Assembly (NCBI GenBank): GCA_026027325.1
Contig: JAMSLZ010000001.1
Location: 3,162,001 to 3,226,000 of the forward strand
DNA: 64,000 nt
Reading direction: 5' to 3'
DNA from: Actinomucor elegans
Taxonomy: Eukaryota > Mucoromycota > Mucoromycetes > Mucorales > Mucoraceae
The position numbers and the translations under genes were made by a program. This document shows, in pieces, positions 59,169-64,000 of the stretch. The notes beneath the pieces were generated by a model that was given only the letters and a program-made list of their open reading frames with translations, had not been told where the DNA came from and searched no databases. Position 1 is the stretch's first letter. Each line of letters begins with the position of its first letter.

Positions 59169-60161
59169 TTATTTTTTTAAGTTATCAGATACAACTGTCA
59201 CCTTTTTTGCTGTTGCAGATGGCTTCACTGTAATGCCTGTAGCTTCAACGATAGCCCACTTCACTTTAGCTATTTCTTCTGCTACTACATCGTTATCATT
59301 GGATTTATTAGCGCGTTTTTTACCAGTGACCAATAGTTGAGGATAACAGCAAATAGCATGATCCACGAGATATTGTTCAATAGAGGATCTGGATGACTGG
59401 AAGGCTTCTTTTGACAGTCGATCGCGCTTTGTTAGAATAACTTGATAGGAAAGTGCTTGCTGATCCAAGTGGCTCATGAGCTGCTTATCTGTTTCTTTCA
59501 AACCGGCCACTGGGTCAACCAGTAGAAACAGTCGTTTTAGCTGTTTACGTGTACCGAGATAATCGAGAATCAAATCACCCCATTCCTCGCGCGACTTGTA
59601 GCCATAACCAGGCATATCAACCAGGGTGATTTGGTTTCCAATATCGAAAAAGTTGAGTAGTTTTGTATGTCCCTAATTATCAGGAATCAATAAATAAGTC
59701 TAATGGGCTGATAAATACTTACTGGTCTATTGGATGTCTTGACAAGCTTGCTATTATTGGTCAGATTGTTGATCAGAGTTGATTTCTACATAAGAGTTAT
59801 GTCAGTATACTAGCAGATCGTGCAAACCAAAAGGGATTTACTTTACACCAACGTTACTTCTACCCACAAACGCAACCTAATCATAAACAATTAGCTTATA
59901 TAGACTATGAGAATATTTTTCTCCGTTAATTACCTCGGGATTCTCGAGATCGGGTGCTTGATCTATTTGTGCTATACTTTGAAGGAATCGCACAGGTCTA
60001 GCAAAAAGACGATTGGCATCAGCGATTTGACTCGGTAATAAGACTGGTGGCTCGGGAAAAGATACGAGTTTGAATTTTTTGCTATCTTTTGTGACTAAAT
60101 GATCGGTAGATCGTTTGAGTAATTGACAAGAACTATGAAAAGCACGTTTTGCAAGGGCCAT
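59169..60161 (-). CDS. EngB/YihA-type GTPase, probably mitochondrial
   Basis: Exons 60161-59934, 59876-59847, 59785-59723 and 59672-59169, 274 aa. Exon 2 is only 30 bp and codes for the first half of the P-loop. The GTPase motifs are G1 GRSNVGKS (81-88), G2 with RPGHT, G3 DMPGYG (126-131) and G4 TKRD. This order with a TrmE-like spacing is that of EngB, which assists large ribosomal subunit assembly; human GTPBP8 and yeast Mrx8 are mitochondrial members. The N-terminus (MALAKRAFHSSCQLLKRS) is basic, Ser/Leu-rich and without acids, as expected of a mitochondrial presequence. Confidence 0.93.
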
Positions 60162-61965
60162 TTTTAATTATAAAAGAAAAGTGGCCTATAATGGGGAAGT
60201 GAAAAAAGTAATTTATAGCAGGAGTTTCAAACAAATTCATGCCATTAGTTTTATATTACAAAAAGTTTTATCCGGGTATAGAAGTTTGGAGCAAATGTCC
60301 CGTTGTATTCAACAGCTCAGTTATCCTTGGAGTAATAGTGATGAATAATAAAAAAGATATACAACAGCCTATTTATAATAAGGCAGAGGGTGCTTGTTAT
60401 ATAATATTCAGAAGTACATCATAGTAATACGCTCTAGCATTCGTGTATTAGAAGTGACGTAGGAATTGCTTCGATATCCATCATTAAAAACGCAACACGT
60501 AATAGTATTGAGATAGATGTCGCCGAACGCCAAAGGCACTGATCTTTTCTTCTAACCGTATGCGCAAGACCTTTTTCATATCAGAGTTTGTATTGTAGTG
60601 AAGTAACTGTTAAGCAATGCCCACATAATAATCTGATACGATTCACAAGTTCATTTACTCTACCCATGAATTCAAAAAATAAAATAAAAGTACACTCTCA
60701 ACTTTTAAATTGGGCAAAGCTAAATTATTAACAGCAATTTTAAATTAGCTGCAAAGTAATTCAATGCTATGACACCATTATTACTAACTACCGTCATACT
60801 ATTTCACTTTCTATTGGCTGAAAAGTGATAAATCACTTTTCTGTTGCTCGATCGCCATGAACTTTTAGTATCAACTTTAATATTGCTTTTAAAGGCAAAG
60901 AAGCGTCGATATCTAAACAATACATTAATTGACTATACGTGAAGTTTAATATTGTGGCTTAAAGTGCAAAATTTAGCTGATATTTCCTTTAAATGGTTAA
61001 ATTACCTAGGGCAAGAAGCCGATTTTTTTTTTTGCAAATCCTTCATTTGAATATTCTATTAGATCCAAGAAAAAAAATTCAAATTGGACAACTTCAAATA
61101 TATGAGCTTTACTATATTGAAAGACCATGCCTTGGAGACGCTGCCTTTATGCTTTTTTTTTAAAAAATAATAATAATATGCCAGCTTAAGGAACATCCTC
61201 ACCAATTCTTCCATTTTAACCTCTTTTCATTCCTGTTTGATGACCCATCCGACAATCAATGCATTTTCATAATCAACTACCACATCTATTTGGTCCTTTA
61301 TCTATTGAATTTCAATGAGTGTATCATACACTAATGACCAGCAGTCAATTACAAACATTTCAAGTCATTGTAGTTGTAGATCTATAGATCTCCCTTCGAC
61401 CTCAGTCAATTGTCGTATCTAATCAATGCTTCATCCTCAGAATGGGCTGCTGCATCTATTAGGATCCTCACTGATAAACTGGGTTTTGATGGTTTGACTT
61501 GTCTTGCTACACACGTTTGGGCTGATTATTGTTTCTCAACACCTCTCAATCTTATATATTCAGTTGAACTATGAATCAACTATGCTTACCGTACTCGAGT
61601 TCTTTTTTTTCGCATTAAACTGCTCTCACTAGTTTGAAGTTAAGTCCATTGAAAAGGTTTGGTCAGGAATAAATAAAAATTTCAGTACAGATAAACTTCA
61701 AGAACGTGAAAGTTAATAATAACTTCTTTTTTCTTGGGAATGCTTCAAACACGGATGACTATTGTCAATGAACCTAGCCGAAGCTTTACGTGAATACGTG
61801 AAACAAGGATATACCTATCCTATCACTCACTACTTGTGCCTTCGTTAAAAGACTTTGAAGTTTTTGTGTACGTTTTTATGAAGCCATTTATTTTTAAAGC
61901 CAGTTCTACAACACTGTTCTCCATCTCTTTCTTGAACAATTATGCTTTCTCATGGCTCGTTCATT
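60162..61965. other. Divergent intergenic region with a possible coding relic
   Basis: 1.8 kb between divergent genes. At about 61416-61572 one plus-strand frame stays open for some 50 codons with protein-like composition (SSEWAAASIRILTDKLGFDG, ATHVWADYC). Stops lie just upstream and after YSVEL. It may be a decayed exon of a mobile element; I do not recognise it. The rest is AT-rich, and no RNA gene was found. Confidence 0.4.
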
Positions 61966-64000
61966 ATGAACAATAGTATCAAAAGACCCGAGTTCCAAGA
62001 GAAATTTGTTGATGTAAGCAAAGACATTTTCAAGGTAAAACAATAGAGATCTTGATTTGGAATGTCATAAACTCATATTCAACCTTCACAAGGGCTGCAA
62101 ACTCTATGTCTCTGAAGCTGAAGCTTCACAATACTGGGACAATTATCTAATCCTTCCTGTCAACACGCCCTGTATTACACAGCTTATACAGTCCAAATCA
62201 GAGGAAAATTTACTCGACTTACGATACAACTTATCCCCGTTGTTTGTAGCGTGCCTGGATAAACTAAGTTTGACTGAAGAACAAGCAGCTCAGCATGGTG
62301 AAGCGGCACGCCAGGATCACGCCATCGCTTTATTAACAGTCCTGATACGCAATCTATTTTCAAAAAAGCGCTTGACTCATTTCAATATCATTTCTTTATT
62401 AACTGGGCTGGATGAAGCAGATGTCTTGTTTACTAAACTAGTCCGAGCTATTCAACGCTTAGTTTTGCAGCCAAGTAAGAGATCGAGCGTTTTACAATTG
62501 GCATTAGTATTATCTGCTGGGAGTGATAATGTGAACCAGAATGGACTGAATGGATATTTTATGGATAATGATCTGTCGGCTACATTGTTCCAGGTAAGTC
62601 TTTGGTTTGGTTTGATGGCATAAAACAATTAAAATAAAACACATCAAGATTTTGGCTGAGGATGAACAAGATAATGTGGATGATCATAGAGATGCTGTTA
62701 TGTTGCTAGGCATGTTATCTAACTATAACAAGTATGAATCAAGGAATCCTTATTTAACGTATCTTAAAAAGACAAAACAAGCGAAAGCGCTCGAGGTAAG
62801 TAAATATACTTTCATTTGCTCTTAAAAAGATGTAACAAACCCTCTCGATAGAACCTCATTCATATGTATACATCAACACTGACCAGCTTGAAAAGGTAAA
62901 TACACAGATACAAACATTTTCTTGCTTTACTTAATCATCATATGTTATATAGTCGCTATATACAGCTGAATGACGACGAAGAAACATTTACAAAGACATT
63001 TGTTAATTACATGTCTGGTTGGTTTTCTGCTTCAACCCCACCTGCTCCGACCGAAGCAGAAAATCTTCAATCTTTATCCTCACTGTACAGTATTCAAATA
63101 GGAAATAGAAGCCAAAGCACTCATGTGTTCTATTTGACTTAGGCCTTCTGCCCAAACCGCATTGCTATTACCTTTATATGATTTGATCAATACCAACTCT
63201 TACTTTATCAACATCATCATTCAAGTATGCACTCGCATAGATCAAGAAAGCAAAGATGACAAGGTTACCTTTTTGACATCGCTTTTTTCTTTTGCCTCAT
63301 ATTTATTTGAAAACAATCGAACAGAACGCACCAATATCTATACTCGATTACTGTTAATTATCATACTGCGACTCATGGAGGAGAATTCTGTAATGAATTA
63401 CATTGCTCGAGAAGGATCAACTGCTGTGGTGCGGTTGTGCCGTCAGAGATCGCCCTCATTGCCCTTGATTAAATCAAGTAGGTCCTTATTCTGTGCTGTT
63501 CTGGATGATATGTTACTGTTCATAAGGCACAACATCAGAAAGAAACTTGATTTGACTTCATACAAGTAAGTCTTTGGAAGATATAGGCATTTGTCTTTAA
63601 TCTGATATGAAGGTTCTTATCATAGACTTGCGTTCTCAGTGATTCATCGCATCTTGTGTTTTGTCAGTAAGCACAAAATCAGATTAGGTAAAATGCTTTG
63701 AGGGTCTTTAGGGTTATGATATACTAACATAGCAAATAGATTATCATTGGGTTGAATTATGGCCTACATTGACGTCCACATTGCATTTTACTGCTTTGCG
63801 ACTAGAATATTTTGAGCCCAGGGAAGAGTTTCAAGCGTACCTTGCTTCTGTATGTACATGATATTTTCGGATATATATGTACTAATTATATATATATATA
63901 TATATGTGAGCAGTTCATAAGCGTATTCAACATGTGTGTAAGTCATGGCGAAACATTCTTGTCGGATACAAAGAGTTATGATAGCCTCTTTTACGAAATC
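61966..64000 (+). CDS. ARMH3 (DUF1741)-like armadillo protein, 3' part outside window
   Basis: Exons are 61966-62034, 62093-62593, 62649-62795, 62852-62895, 62953-63084, 63143-63565, 63626-63687, 63740-63849 and 63914 to beyond 64000; 525 codons are visible. The start FQEKFVDV...IFKG and then YWDNYLILPVNTP fit the conserved N-terminus of the ARMH3 (C10orf76) family. Later come LDDMLLFIRHNIRKKLDLTSY, DYHWVELWPTL and SHGETFLSDTKSYDSLFYEI, which fit its DUF1741 region. ARMH3 is an all-helical armadillo-type protein that, in animals, recruits PI4K-IIIbeta at the Golgi. Intron 1 ends with AAG and introns 2 also with CAAG, weak acceptors chosen because they give normal intron lengths and keep the frame. 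Family assignment is from memory of the pattern and is less sure than the exon structure. Confidence 0.72.

Noticed and set aside
63472..63524. Extra intron in exon 6 of the ARMH3-like gene (GTAGGT...AAG)
   Set aside because: Removing it would delete a segment that fits the family (SRSLFCAVLDDMLLFI), and the unspliced frame is open.

Overview
The window looks like nuclear DNA of an early-diverging filamentous fungus, most likely a mucoralean (Mucoromycota). The evidence is AT-rich DNA, compact genes with many 50-70 bp introns, a CotH-type surface protein with the mucoralean MGQTNDG motif, a fungal Gup1, a Gcn4-type bZIP factor and a Ty3-like LTR retrotransposon. Protein-coding genes were rebuilt exon by exon. 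Every junction given keeps the reading frame, and almost all use GT-AG borders.

Layout. 1-4.9 kb is gene-poor, with a 92/93-bp satellite in a 277-bp three-monomer higher-order repeat and a decayed Crypton-like (GCR1_C) gene. 4.9-10.3 kb is a plus-strand block: a Mad3/BubR1 spindle-checkpoint protein, an MIT-domain protein, a BSD-domain protein and an AMMECR1-domain protein. 13.36-19.23 kb is an intact Ty3/gypsy element with identical 410-bp LTRs, inserted 10 bp upstream of a tRNA-Ser(CGA) gene. 19.6-34.2 kb holds an F-box/LRR gene, the AP-1 mu subunit (10 exons), two tandem Ppn2-like phosphoesterase genes, the autophagy protease ATG4 and a NECAP homologue. 34.6-41.0 kb holds a CotH-like GPI protein (minus), SGF29 (plus) and a heterotrimeric G-protein beta subunit (minus). 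42.6-45.8 kb holds a Gcn4-type bZIP gene with short ORFs in its leader and a Q-rich acidic protein. 48.3-56.8 kb is a tandem array of three single-pass Kelch membrane protein genes, the middle one a pseudogene. 57.2-64 kb holds GUP1, a mitochondrial EngB-type GTPase and the first part of an ARMH3/DUF1741-like gene cut by the window end.

How the genes relate. AP-1 mu and NECAP both serve clathrin-coat trafficking, and ATG4 serves autophagosome formation. Most other neighbours share no pathway. Tandem duplication explains the phosphoesterase pair and the Kelch trio, since intron positions are retained.

Most notable. (1) An apparently recent retrotransposon, lacking an obvious chromodomain, placed as if targeted to the Pol III start of a tRNA gene, with its pol frame running through the polypurine tract into the 3' LTR. 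(2) The Kelch array, whose cytoplasmic tails share an EVNWDEI motif and an RQKPDGGNF end. (3) The bZIP leader with four possible uORFs. (4) The higher-order satellite.
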